The notes under the pieces are model-generated. The model was given only the letters and a program-made list of their open reading frames with translations, was not told where the DNA came from and did not search any database. From Halorussus litoreus (GTDB taxonomy: Archaea > Halobacteriota > Halobacteria > Halobacteriales > Haladaptataceae): DNA of 36,801 nucleotides. The translations under genes were made by a program, and so were the position numbers. Numbering within the stretch: position 1 is the stretch's first letter; each line of letters starts with the position of its first letter. Shown piece after piece: positions 14,968 to 23,612 of the stretch. Location of the stretch: positions 1-36,801 of the forward strand of contig NZ_QLVG01000056.1 in assembly GCF_003382685.1 (NCBI RefSeq), in the 5' to 3' direction.

Positions 14968-16770
14968 TCACTCCAGTTCGTACACTCGCGCCTCGTAGGG
15001 GCGCAGCTCGAAGGACCGTGGCTTTGCACCGTCCACCGGATAGTTGCTCACCAGCAGTTCCGTCCCGTCGAACGCGACCTCGGCGGGTAGCGAGAACGTC
15101 GGCGTCCCGTCGCGGAAGTTCAGCACCACGAGGACTCGCTCGTCGCCGAGCGTCCGCAAGAAGGCGTACACGTCCGGGTCGTCGGGCAGGAGCAGGTCGT
15201 AGCTGCCGTACACCAGCACGTCGCGGGCGTGGCGGAGGTCGATCAGTTCCCGGTAGTAGTGCCAGATGGAGTCGTCCTTGTGCCGGGCATCCGCGACGTT
15301 CACCGCCTCGTAGTTCGGATTCACTGGAATCCACGACTCACCGTCGGTGAAGCCCGCGTACTCGTCGTCGGACCACTGCATCGGCGTCCGGGCGTTGTCG
15401 CGGCTCCGCATCGTGACCACCTCCAGAATCTCCGCTCTCTCCCAGCCGTCCGCCTTCTTGCGCTCGACGAAATTGCGGGCGCTCACGTCCCGGACCTGCG
15501 CCTCGCGCTCGAACGGGAAGTTGGTCATCCCGATCTCGTCGCCCTGATAGACGTACGGCGTCCCGCGAAGGGTGAACAGCAGGGTGGCGAGCAGCTTCGC
15601 GGACTCGATTCGGTAGAGCCCGTCGTCGCCGAATCGCGAGACGATGCGGGGCCAGTCGTGGTTGCCGAGGTAGACGCTGTTCCAGCCCTCGCCTTCGAGG
15701 CCGTTCTGCCACTTGGTGAGGACCTGCTTGAACTCCGCGAGGTCCCACTCGCCGATGGACCACCGGTTGCCCGTCTCGCCGTAGTCGAGGCTGACGTGCT
15801 CGAAGTGAAACACCATGTTCAGGCCGTCGCCGTCCGGGCCGAGGTACCGCTGGGCCTCCTCGACGGTCGCGCCGGGCATCTCGCCGACGGTCATCACGTC
15901 ACGGCCCGCCAGCACCTCCTCGTACATCTCGGCGACGAACTCGTGGGCGCGCGGCCCGGACGTGAAGTGCTCGGAGCCGGTCCAGCCCGAGTCGGCGTCG
16001 CCGTCCGGCAGCCCCTCGGCCTTTGAAATGAGGTCGATGACGTCCATCCGGAAGCCGTCGATGCCCTTCTCGAGCCACCAGTCCATCATGTCGTAGATGC
16101 GCTCGCGCACCTCGGGGTTGTCCCAGTTCAGGTCGGGCTGCTTCTCGTCGAATAGGTGGAGGTAATATCGGGCCGTGCGCTCGTCGTACGTCCACGCCGG
16201 CCCGCCGAACGCCGACTCCCAGTTGTTCGGCGGTTCGCCCTTGCCGCCCGGTCCGTCCCCACGGCCCTCGCGCCAGATGTAGAAGTCCCGGTAGTCGCTG
16301 TCCCGCGATTGCCTCGACTTCCGGAACCACTCGTGCTCGTCGGACGTGTGGTTGACCACGAGGTCCATCACGAGCTTGATCTCCCGGTCGTGGAGGCCCG
16401 CCAGCACGTGGTCGAAGTCGTCCATCGTGCCGTACTCCGGCATGATGGACCGGTAGTCGCGGATGTCGTACCCGTGGTCGGCGTCCGGCGAGTCGTACAC
16501 CGGATTGAGCCACACCACGTCGACGCCGAGTGCGTCGAGGTAGTCCAACTTGGCCTCGACGCCCGGCAAGTCTCCGAAGCCGTCGCCGTTGGCGTCGTAG
16601 AAGCTCCGAGGGTACAGCTGGTAGACGACCGCCTCTTTCCACCACTCGCGCTTCGGGCCGATGCCGGTCGAGTCCGCCGTTTCGGTGGAATCCATCGCTT
16701 CGGTCGAATCCCCAGTCCGACGCGTTCCGTTCGTCTCTCCGGAATCTCCGCCCAGCTCCCCAGAATCCAT
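14968..16770 (-). CDS. GH13 alpha-glucosidase, predicted oligo-1,6-glucosidase type
   Basis: A 600-residue glycoside hydrolase family 13 enzyme. Conserved regions: DLVVNHTS (136-143), GFRMDVIDLISK with nucleophile Asp243, TVGEMPG with acid/base Glu297, and LGNHDWPR with Asp372. WWKEAVVYQLYPRSFYDANG at 43-62 and GDGFGDLPG are typical of the GH13_31 / oligo-1,6-glucosidase group. The residue after the nucleophile is Val, which in characterised GH13_31 enzymes goes with alpha-1,6 preference (isomaltose, branch stubs), whereas maltases tend to carry Thr or Ala. There is no signal peptide, so it should be cytosolic. Residues 1-40 are an acidic Ser/Thr/Asp/Glu extension, repetitive (DSTEAMDSTETADSTG); Met26 is an alternative start. 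It appears monocistronic, and no sugar transporter is near. Confidence 0.9.
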   Translation of the reverse strand: MDSGELGGDSGETNGTRRTGDSTEAMDSTETADSTGIGPKREWWKEAVVYQLYPRSFYDANGDGFGDLPGVEAKLDYLDALGVDVVWLNPVYDSPDADHGYDIRDYRSIMPEYGTMDDFDHVLAGLHDREIKLVMDLVVNHTSDEHEWFRKSRQSRDSDYRDFYIWREGRGDGPGGKGEPPNNWESAFGGPAWTYDERTARYYLHLFDEKQPDLNWDNPEVRERIYDMMDWWLEKGIDGFRMDVIDLISKAEGLPDGDADSGWTGSEHFTSGPRAHEFVAEMYEEVLAGRDVMTVGEMPGATVEEAQRYLGPDGDGLNMVFHFEHVSLDYGETGNRWSIGEWDLAEFKQVLTKWQNGLEGEGWNSVYLGNHDWPRIVSRFGDDGLYRIESAKLLATLLFTLRGTPYVYQGDEIGMTNFPFEREAQVRDVSARNFVERKKADGWERAEILEVVTMRSRDNARTPMQWSDDEYAGFTDGESWIPVNPNYEAVNVADARHKDDSIWHYYRELIDLRHARDVLVYGSYDLLLPDDPDVYAFLRTLGDERVLVVLNFRDGTPTFSLPAEVAFDGTELLVSNYPVDGAKPRSFELRPYEARVYELE

Positions 16771-16840
16771 GTGCCGAACGACGGCCTCTGACCGCTTAGG
16801 TTTGGTTGCGCTTAAGTGGGAGGCGCGGGAAGCTCTCGGT

Positions 16841-17011
16841 ATGGACGACCACGACGACCACGAAGACGTCGAACACGGACACGACGTGGAGGGACTGGAC
16901 CGCGTGACCTCGCCGATGCAGCACTACTCGATGCGACAGGTCGGGCTGGGTACCGTGGTCCTCGCTATCGGGCTCGCTGTAGCGTTCGTCCTGCCGCTCG
17001 TCGCGGCGTAA
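16841..17011 (+). CDS. Tiny single-helix haloarchaeal membrane protein (DUF7550-like)
   Basis: A 56-residue protein: a His/Asp-rich N-terminus (MDDHDDHEDVEHGHDVEG), RVTSPMQHYSMRQV, then one hydrophobic helix at about residues 35-56 (GLGTVVLAIGLAVAFVLPLV). The RVTSPMQ motif and tail-end helix resemble a short haloarchaeal family I believe is DUF7550, unconfirmed. The His/Asp cluster might bind metal (inference). It is divergent from the glycosidase gene, sharing a 70-nt promoter region that contains CGCTTAAGTGGG about 25 nt before the ATG. Confidence 0.75.
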   Translation: MDDHDDHEDVEHGHDVEGLDRVTSPMQHYSMRQVGLGTVVLAIGLAVAFVLPLVAA

Positions 17012-17112
17012 CGGTCCCGGAACTCTACTCGAAGGAACCGTATCGCGAGAAGTGCTTTATTTTCCCTCGGCTCCGCAGCGGTGAGCAACTGGCGCAGAGA
17101 CCGAGTCGGAGT

Positions 17113-19362
17113 TCAGTCCAGTTCGCGAGCCAGCACGTCCCGCAGTTCCGCGATTTCGGCTGCGTCGTAGGTCAGCGTCTCCTCGCCGACCGTCAGGTCG
17201 AGCGCGCCCGAGTCGTCGGCCCGCCCGATGTCTGCGACCGGTGCGACGCCTGCGAAGCGCTCGCGGACCGAATCGGGGTCGGTCGTCTCCACGACAGCGC
17301 GGCCGGGCCTCTCGGTGAACAGGAGTTCCGCCTGCGTCCCCTCACCTTCGATTTCGGCCGTCAGGCCCGCCTCGCCGGTGACCATCTCCGCGAGCGCGAC
17401 CGCGAGGCCGCCGTGGCTCACGTCGTGGACCGCCCGCGTCGCGGACTGGTCGGCGACCGCGGCGAGCGCTTCGACGACTTCGCCGGGGTTCTCCGGCAGT
17501 CGGGGGAACCGGTCGCTCCCGCCTATCTGCGCGAGGTACTCCGAGCCGCCGAGAGCGGATTCGTCGTGGCCAGAGCCGCCCGTGATACCGATTCCGCCGA
17601 CGACGAGCAGCGTTCCCTCTCCGGAGACAGCCGCGGGTGGGGCGTCGTACCCCTCCTTCGTGCCGGTCATCGCCAGCGTGGGCGTCGGTGGAATCGGTCC
17701 CGAGGGCGAGTCGTTGTACAGCGAGACGTTCCCGCCGACGACCGGCGCGTCGAGTTCCCGGCACATGTCCGCGAGGCCATCGACGATTCCCTTGAAACCA
17801 CCGTACACCTCGGGCTTTTCGGGGTTGCCGCCGTTGAGGCAGTCGACCGCTGCAAGGGGCGTCGCGCCTTTCGCGGCGAGGTTAGTGGCGTTCTCCAGCG
17901 CGACCGCGCGCGCACCGTCGTACGGCGCGGCGGTGGTCCAGTTCGGGTCCGCGCCCGAGGAGATAGCGAGACCTTTTTCGGCCTCTCGTAGCGCGAGCAC
18001 CGCCGCATCGTCGCCCGGTCCGGTCGCGGTCCGGACCTGCACCTCGTGGTCGTACTGGCGGTACACCCAGCGCTTGCTCGCAGTGTTCGGACTCCCGATC
18101 ACGGCCTCGAACGCCTCGCGCAAATCGGCGTCCGGAAGGTTGCGCTCGGGCTGGGTCGGCTCCACGGAGTCGAGGTCGTTCATCGGCGCGCCGTCGCCGA
18201 GGAACTCCGCGTCGGCGTCGACGACCGTTTCTCGGCTTCCCGAGTCGCCTCGCTCCTCGGTCGGCTTTTCCGAGGCGTTCGCCTCGCTATCGAAAGTGCA
18301 GACGTAGTTCCCGTCGGTCACCTCGCCGATGACCGAGCAGCCGAGGTCGTACTTCTCGGCGACCTGCTCGACCGCCTCGACGTTCTCGGGTCGGACCTCG
18401 TAGGCCATCCGCTCCTGGGACTCGGCGAGCAGAATTTCGAGGGCGTTCATGTTCGGCTCGCGCTGGTGGACCCGCTCCAGTTCGATCTCCGCGCCGAGGC
18501 CGCCCTTCGCGACCATCTCGCTGGTCGCGCCGCCGAGACCCGCAGCACCGAGGTCACGGGCGGCCTCCACGAGGTCGCGGTCGATCAGCGCCTCGTTGGC
18601 CTCGACGAGCAGCTTCTCGGTGTAGGGATCGCCGACCTGTACTGCAGGCCGGTCCTCGGTCTCGGCGTCCTCCGAGAGGTCCTCACTGGCGAAGCTCGCG
18701 CCGCCGAGGCCGTCGCGCCCGGTCGCGTTCCCCACGAGGACGAGCTTGTTCCCGGGTTCCTTCGCGTCGGCGGTGACGAGCCTGTCGGCGTCCAGGAGGC
18801 CCACGCAGGCCACGTTGACCAGCGGGTTGCCCTCGTAGTCGTCGTGGAACACCGTGCTCCCGGCCACCGTGGGGACGCCGATGGAGTTGCCGTAGTCCGA
18901 GATGCCCTCCACGACGCCCTCTAGCAGGTAGCGGGAGTGCTCGCGGTCGAAGTCCCCGAAGTACAGCGAGTCGGCCAGCGCGATGGGGTACGCGCCCATC
19001 GACAGCGTGTCGCGGACGATGCCGCCCACGCCGGTGGCCGCGCCGTCGTAGGGGTCCACGAACGACGGGTGGTTGTGGCTCTCGACGCCCATCGTGATGT
19101 AGGTAGCGTCGCTTTGCGACGAAGACGAAGCGTCGCCTTGCGACGATTCGTCACCATCCGCGACTTCCACGACTGCGGCGTCGTCGCCGGGGCCGACGAC
19201 GACCTGCTCGCCCGTCGAATCGAACGCCGACAGGAGCGGTCGCGACGAGCGGTACGCGCAGTGTTCGCTCCAGAGGTTCTCGAACAGCGCCGCCTCGGCG
19301 GGGGTCGGCTCCCGGCCGAGTTCGGCGACCACGAGTTCGCGGTCGGACTCGGAGAGACTCAT
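17113..19362 (-). CDS. purL: Phosphoribosylformylglycinamidine synthase subunit PurL
   Basis: A 749-residue PurL, the synthetase that converts FGAR, ATP and glutamine-derived ammonia to FGAM in de novo purine synthesis, working with PurS and PurQ. The N-terminus [20 protein letters not shown], the ATP/substrate-site motif [20 protein letters not shown], and [20 protein letters not shown] near the C-terminus are characteristic. Two linker segments look inserted relative to a minimal Pur[19 protein letters not shown] near residue 74-90, encoded by a 24-nt tandem duplication of small palindromes, and a Glu/Ser/Thr segment around 355-375 encoded partly by CGAGGCG-TT-CGCCTCG. Both are in frame and in variable loops. 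No other purine gene is adjacent. Confidence 0.95.
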   Translation of the reverse strand: MSLSESDRELVVAELGREPTPAEAALFENLWSEHCAYRSSRPLLSAFDSTGEQVVVGPGDDAAVVEVADGDESSQGDASSSSQSDATYITMGVESHNHPSFVDPYDGAATGVGGIVRDTLSMGAYPIALADSLYFGDFDREHSRYLLEGVVEGISDYGNSIGVPTVAGSTVFHDDYEGNPLVNVACVGLLDADRLVTADAKEPGNKLVLVGNATGRDGLGGASFASEDLSEDAETEDRPAVQVGDPYTEKLLVEANEALIDRDLVEAARDLGAAGLGGATSEMVAKGGLGAEIELERVHQREPNMNALEILLAESQERMAYEVRPENVEAVEQVAEKYDLGCSVIGEVTDGNYVCTFDSEANASEKPTEERGDSGSRETVVDADAEFLGDGAPMNDLDSVEPTQPERNLPDADLREAFEAVIGSPNTASKRWVYRQYDHEVQVRTATGPGDDAAVLALREAEKGLAISSGADPNWTTAAPYDGARAVALENATNLAAKGATPLAAVDCLNGGNPEKPEVYGGFKGIVDGLADMCRELDAPVVGGNVSLYNDSPSGPIPPTPTLAMTGTKEGYDAPPAAVSGEGTLLVVGGIGITGGSGHDESALGGSEYLAQIGGSDRFPRLPENPGEVVEALAAVADQSATRAVHDVSHGGLAVALAEMVTGEAGLTAEIEGEGTQAELLFTERPGRAVVETTDPDSVRERFAGVAPVADIGRADDSGALDLTVGEETLTYDAAEIAELRDVLARELD
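18271..18286. repeat. Perfect palindrome inside purL (loop insert)
   Basis: CGAGGCG-TT-CGCCTCG with a 7-bp stem and 2-nt loop lies within the coding sequence for a hydrophilic loop of PurL (…SEANASEK…). The insert keeps the frame. Confidence 0.6.
19107..19145. repeat. Tandem palindromes inside purL
   Basis: CGTCGC-TTT-GCGACG (19107-19121) and CGTCGC-CTT-GCGACG (19131-19145) are two 6-bp hairpins spaced exactly 24 nt apart, so they form a 24-nt in-frame duplication encoding Ser/Gln/Asp-rich residues just before the [12 protein letters not shown] motif. Confidence 0.7.
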
Positions 19363-19561
19363 TCACTCTCCTGTACAGACAGCGCGGATTAATGCCTTTC
19401 CATGTGCAGGGACGTGGATACATCGGTCGGTGGAGAGTGAATCGGGAGCGTCGGCGGGAAATCCGACTGCTTCGTCACCAAAATCGCTCCATTTCAAAGT
19501 ACATAATCAACAAAACTTGACATCGTACTGATCTCGGCGTCCACAGGCCAACTCATAAATT

Positions 19562-19582
19562 ATATTTCGATATACGAAATAT
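19562..19582. promoter_or_regulatory. AT-rich inverted repeat, candidate operator
   Basis: ATATTTCG-ATATA-CGAAATAT is a perfect 8-bp inverted repeat with a 5-nt centre in an AT-rich patch between purL and the Bat-type HTH gene. The symmetry fits a dimeric regulator site. It lies 161 nt or more upstream of the HTH start. The flanking 19363-19790 gap also holds purL promoter-like ATTAATGC near 19390-19400 and no other recognisable feature. Confidence 0.5.
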
Positions 19583-19790
19583 GTCGCTCGCCGCTGTAAT
19601 TTCCCCTCTGGAGTTCCGGGACCCTCCGCGGCTGCTTGGCTCGAGCAAAATCCGGCGATTCAGCCGTTGAAAATGGGTTTCCTCGGAGAGTGCCTCGACC
19701 CGATTCGACCCGCTGGTCAGCGTTGCCCACCTCGACAGCCCTATGTGGACTCCCTCCGAACCCCGCAGTAACTGCGACACCGGGCTCACG

Positions 19791-20516
19791 ATGCTGGAAT
19801 ACACCTTCTCAATCGAACACGACGGCTGTTGGACCCAGAGCGTCAACGCGGTCTTCCCCGACGTCACGGCGACTATCCTCCACTCGTACCGGCTCACCGG
19901 CACGAGCATCACCATGATCGAGGTCAACGGCGTCGACGACGGGACCATCGACGAACTGGTCGACTGGCTCGCCGACCACCCCGTGATGAACGCGAGCCGG
20001 CTGGTGAGCTACGACGCCGACCGCGGGAGGGCGTTCGTCAGCCTCGAAGGCGACTACGACACCGATACCGAGCCGGTGCTGAACGTGTTGCTCCGGAACA
20101 ACGCCTTCCCGACGGTTCCCGCGACGGTGATCCGCGGGCGCGAGAACTGGAACGTCCTCGTGTCGAGCCACGAGGAGGTGAGCCGGACCCACGAGGAGCT
20201 TCAGGAGCTGGGCTCGGTCGACGTGGAAGCGCTCCGCCAGCCGAACACCGACCGGCTGCTCACCGGGCTGACGGAGCTCAAGGAGGCGGTCCAGAACCTC
20301 TCGCCGCGACAGCGCGAGTTGCTCTCGCTCGCCATCGAGGAGGGGTACTACGACTCCCCCCGGTCGTGCAACATCGAGGAACTGGCCGAGCTCGACTCGG
20401 CGAACATGTCCACCGTCGGCGAGCACCTCCGCCGGTCGGAGGCGAAGATTCTGAACGGCGTCGCGACCATGCTTGGCGACCCGGAGAAGACGGCCGAGCA
20501 GGGCGAGCGCAGTTAG
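19791..20516 (+). CDS. Bat-type helix-turn-helix transcriptional regulator
   Basis: A 241-residue protein with an N-terminal sensor-like region (MLEYTFSIEHDGCWTQSVNA, TATILHSYRLTGTSITMIEV) and a C-terminal HTH_10 (bacterio-opsin-activator type) domain: LSPRQRELLSLAIEEGYYDS followed by CNIEELAELDSANMSTVGEH and LRRSEAKILNGV. This sensor-plus-HTH_10 form is common in haloarchaeal regulators that respond to small molecules or redox state; the ligand here is unknown. I chose the ATG at 19791 because similarity-like features begin there; an in-frame ATG at 19743 would add 16 residues. Its stop codon overlaps that of the convergent ligase gene (TTAG at 20513-20516), and the neighbouring genes make it a candidate local regulator. 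Confidence 0.85.
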   Translation: MLEYTFSIEHDGCWTQSVNAVFPDVTATILHSYRLTGTSITMIEVNGVDDGTIDELVDWLADHPVMNASRLVSYDADRGRAFVSLEGDYDTDTEPVLNVLLRNNAFPTVPATVIRGRENWNVLVSSHEEVSRTHEELQELGSVDVEALRQPNTDRLLTGLTELKEAVQNLSPRQRELLSLAIEEGYYDSPRSCNIEELAELDSANMSTVGEHLRRSEAKILNGVATMLGDPEKTAEQGERS

Positions 20517-21844
20517 AACTCGTCGAGGTACTCCTCGCGTTCCCAGTCGGAGGTGTGGCCCATCGAGCGGTCGAACTCGTCGCGCTTGAGCTTCAGGAAC
20601 TCGTCGACGAGCGACTCGCCCAGCGCCTCCCGCAGCACGTCGTCGCCGTCCAGATGGTCGAGCGCGGACCACAGCGTCCGGGGAAGCATCTCGTAGTCCT
20701 CCTCGTAGGCGTTCTCCATGGTCGGCTCGCCGGGGTCGGTCTCGTTCCGGATGCCGTCCAGTCCCGCCGCGAGCGAGGCAGCGAGTCCGAGGTACGGATT
20801 GCACGCGGAGTCGGGAACTCGGTGTTCGATCCGCGTCGCCGGGCCGAGTTCCGGCGGGAGCCGCAGCACCGTCGAGCGGTTGTCGGGCCCCCACGCGATG
20901 TTGACGGGTGCCCAGATGCCGGGGACCAGCCGCTTGTATGAGTTGACCGTCGGCGCGCAGATGGCCGTCAACGCCTTCATGTGGTCGAGCAGCCCGCCGA
21001 CGAAGTGGCGGCCGGTCTCGGACAGGCCGGACTCGCCCGCGGGATGTTTGCCTGCTGGGAACTCCACGTCGTCGGTGTCGCTGGCGAACAGGTTCTCGGA
21101 CTCGTCGGCGTCCCAGAGGCTGAGGTGGTAGTGCATCCCGTTTGCGTCCTCGCCTGTGTACGGCCGGGGCATCATCGACGCCTTGTGCCCGCGGTCGCGC
21201 GTGGTAGACTTGAGCATGTGCCGCGCGAAGACGATGCCGTCGGCCATCGAGACCGCGCCGTCGTACTCGACGTTGAGTTCGTACTGGCCGGGCTGGGACT
21301 CCTGGTGGATGCCGAGCACGCGGTGGCCGGCGGCTTCCATCGCTGCGCGCCAGTCCTCGATCAGCCCCGCTCCCGAGTCGAGAGCGTCGAGGTCGTAGGA
21401 ACTCCGATCGTTGAACGGGACCCAGTCGCCGTCCTCGTCCTCGGTCATGACCGAGAACTCCAGTTCGACGCCCGCGAACGGCTCGAACCCCTCCGAGCGG
21501 AGGTCTTCGACGACGCGTTCGAGCGCGGTCCGCGCGCAGAGGTCGAACGGCGTGCCGTCGACGTTCGTCAAACTCGCGAACACCGCGGCCGTCCCGTCAG
21601 CCCACTCGACCGGCCGTACCGACTCGGGGTCCGGAACGGCCAGCATGTCCCCGCCCTCCGCGCCGTACTTCGGGTCGTCGAGCAGGTCCGGTTCGAGCGT
21701 GAGTTCGGCGACGCCGTTCGCGAACCCGACGCCCTCCTCGAGCGCGTGCTCGGCTTCCGCCGCCGGCAGCGCGATGCCGCGCCCCACGCCGTTGATGTCG
21801 GTCCATATCAGCCGCGCCCGGTCGTAGTCGGAGAGAGCGCTCAT
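20513..21844 (-). CDS. Glutamine synthetase-like ligase, probably gamma-glutamyl-amine type
   Basis: A 443-residue protein of the glutamine synthetase superfamily. ATP/metal and glutamate-site residues are present: GVELEF (Glu127, Glu129), HQESQPGQYELN (Glu182, Glu189), GMHYHLSL (His238/His240), DNRSTVLRLP (Arg323) and RIEHRVPDSACNPYLG (Arg338, Glu340, Arg342). In true type-I enzymes the flap reads VPGYEAP, whose Glu (Glu327 in the Salmonella enzyme) shields the site and helps ammonia attack. Here it reads VPGIWAP, with Trp311 in that place. The same kind of change occurs in ligases that glutamylate amines (PuuA, GlnA3 and GlnA4 types). The predicted role is gamma-glutamylation of an amine rather than ammonia assimilation. 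The start is the ATG at 21844 (MSALSDYDRARLIW). It is divergent from the aldehyde dehydrogenase. Confidence 0.85.
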   Translation of the reverse strand: MSALSDYDRARLIWTDINGVGRGIALPAAEAEHALEEGVGFANGVAELTLEPDLLDDPKYGAEGGDMLAVPDPESVRPVEWADGTAAVFASLTNVDGTPFDLCARTALERVVEDLRSEGFEPFAGVELEFSVMTEDEDGDWVPFNDRSSYDLDALDSGAGLIEDWRAAMEAAGHRVLGIHQESQPGQYELNVEYDGAVSMADGIVFARHMLKSTTRDRGHKASMMPRPYTGEDANGMHYHLSLWDADESENLFASDTDDVEFPAGKHPAGESGLSETGRHFVGGLLDHMKALTAICAPTVNSYKRLVPGIWAPVNIAWGPDNRSTVLRLPPELGPATRIEHRVPDSACNPYLGLAASLAAGLDGIRNETDPGEPTMENAYEEDYEMLPRTLWSALDHLDGDDVLREALGESLVDEFLKLKRDEFDRSMGHTSDWEREEYLDEF

Positions 21845-22014
21845 CGGAATACCGGGTGGAAGAACGTGCCGGACTATACGATTTGCCCGCACATCTGCGA
21901 GTGGTTATGAGTGCCTGCGTGAGCGAAGGGACGCCATTCCCTCCCGCCGGCACGTATAAACACCCCCAAATCCACTGGATAACACTTAGGCGACCCTGTC
22001 GACCGTGATGGGGC

Positions 22015-23460
22015 ATGGACTCGTACGACCTGCTGATCGACGGCGAACGCCGGGGGACCTCGGACACAATTCCAGTCGAAGACCCCGCGACGGGGGCGAT
22101 AATCGGTGAGGTAGCGAAGGGCGACGCCGAGGACGCGAGCGACGCCATCGAGGCGGCACACTCGGTGCGCCGCGAGTGGGCCGACAGCGCGCCCGCAACG
22201 CGCGAGTCGGCGCTTCGCGCGACCGCAGACCGAATCGAGGAGAGCGCGGACGAAATCGCCGGACTGCTTTCCCGGGAAACCGGAAAGTGTCTCTCGACGG
22301 CCGAGGGAGAAGTCGCCGAGACGGTCGCCCAGTTCCGGTTCTACGCGGGCGCGGTCGACAAGGTTCGGGGCGACACCATCCCGACCGCCTCGAACCGGCT
22401 GAACTACACCAAGCGGGTTCCCTACGGCGTCACGGCCCACGTCGTCCCGTGGAACTACCCCCTGTTGCTCGGCACCCGCGGGTTCGCGAGCGCGCTCGCG
22501 ACGGCCAACACCGTGGTCGCCAAACCGCCGAGCCACGCACCGCTGACCACGATGCTGGTCGGCGACATCCTCGTCGAGGAGTTCCCGGACGGCGTCGTGA
22601 ACGTCGTTCCGGGACCGGGCTCGTCGGTCGGCGCTGAACTGTCTTCGACCCCCGACGTGGATGCGATCACGTTCACCGGATCGACCGAGGTCGGCAAGCG
22701 GGTCCTCGCGTCGGCCGCGGACAACGTGACACACGTCGACCTCGAACTGGGTGGGAAGGCCCCGGCCATCGTCCTCCCCGACGCCGACGTGGAGAACGCC
22801 GCGCGGGGCGTCGTCGCCGGCATCTTCTCGAACGCTGGGCAGAACTGTGTCGCCACCTCGCGGTGTCTCGTCCACGAGTCGGTCCACGACGAACTGGTCG
22901 AGAAGGTGGTCGAGAAGACCGAGCGAATCGCCTTGGGGCAGGGGACCGATTCCGCGACCGACATGGGACCGGTCATCTCCCGGGATGCGCAGGCCACGGT
23001 TCTGGACTACGTCGAGTCCGCGCGCGAGGAGGGCGCGACGCTGCTGACCGGCGGCGGGGTCCCCGACGACCCCGAACTCGCGGACGGCCACTTCGTGGAA
23101 CCGACCGTGTTCGACCACGTGACCCCGGAGATGACCGTCGCGTGCGAGGAGATCTTCGGGCCGGTGCTCGCCATCGTTTCGGTCGAATCGGTCGAGGAGG
23201 CGATCTCGGTCGCCAACGACTCGCCGTACGCGCTCGCGGCGGCGCTCTGGACGGAGCACCTCGACGCCACGCAACTGGCCGATCGGCTCGACCACGGCCT
23301 CGTCGGCGTCAACACGTTCCCGGTGTCGATGCCCCAGAGCCCGTGGGGCGGCAACAAGGAGAGCGGCATCGGGCGCGAGGGCGGCCTCGAAGGCGTCGAC
23401 GCGTTCACGACCGTCGACAGCGTCGTGGTCGAGTTCGACGACGTGGACGACCCGTACTGA
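22015..23460 (+). CDS. NAD(P)-dependent aldehyde dehydrogenase
   Basis: A 481-residue member of the aldehyde dehydrogenase superfamily. Catalytic features: VVPWNYPL with the oxyanion Asn147, the cofactor motif FTGSTEVGKRV (220-230), the general base in LELGGKAP (Glu244), the nucleophile in NAGQNCVATS (Cys278) and EEIFGPVLAI. The architecture suits succinate-semialdehyde, betaine-aldehyde or amino-aldehyde dehydrogenases; sequence does not settle the substrate. A TATA-like ATAACACTTAGG lies about 30 nt from the ATG. Position next to the glutamine-synthetase-like ligase and the iron alcohol dehydrogenase suggests an aldehyde produced from an amine or alcohol (inference). The protein is full length. 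Confidence 0.92.
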   Translation: MDSYDLLIDGERRGTSDTIPVEDPATGAIIGEVAKGDAEDASDAIEAAHSVRREWADSAPATRESALRATADRIEESADEIAGLLSRETGKCLSTAEGEVAETVAQFRFYAGAVDKVRGDTIPTASNRLNYTKRVPYGVTAHVVPWNYPLLLGTRGFASALATANTVVAKPPSHAPLTTMLVGDILVEEFPDGVVNVVPGPGSSVGAELSSTPDVDAITFTGSTEVGKRVLASAADNVTHVDLELGGKAPAIVLPDADVENAARGVVAGIFSNAGQNCVATSRCLVHESVHDELVEKVVEKTERIALGQGTDSATDMGPVISRDAQATVLDYVESAREEGATLLTGGGVPDDPELADGHFVEPTVFDHVTPEMTVACEEIFGPVLAIVSVESVEEAISVANDSPYALAAALWTEHLDATQLADRLDHGLVGVNTFPVSMPQSPWGGNKESGIGREGGLEGVDAFTTVDSVVVEFDDVDDPY

Positions 23461-23560
23461 TCGGCGACAGCGGGGTCGCCCGCGCCGCAGTGATTTAAGC
23501 GACCGCAGATGTGAGACAGAACGGCGTTGGGTCGAAGCGCGAAGGTGCGCACGAACGAAC

Positions 23561-23612
23561 CGAACCATGACACGAAATATTCGAATCGAACCATGACCCG
23601 AGATATCCAGAT
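23561..23612 (+). repeat. 26-nt imperfect tandem duplication at the alcohol dehydrogenase start
   Basis: CGAACCATGACACGAAATAT (23561 onward) is repeated as CGAACCATGACCCGAGATAT from 23587, with 21 of 26 positions identical. The first copy has an out-of-frame ATG (23567) opening a 9-codon frame (MTRNIRIEP) that ends at the TGA overlapping the true start ATG at 23593. It may be a decayed duplicate of the gene start or an upstream mini-ORF. Confidence 0.65.
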
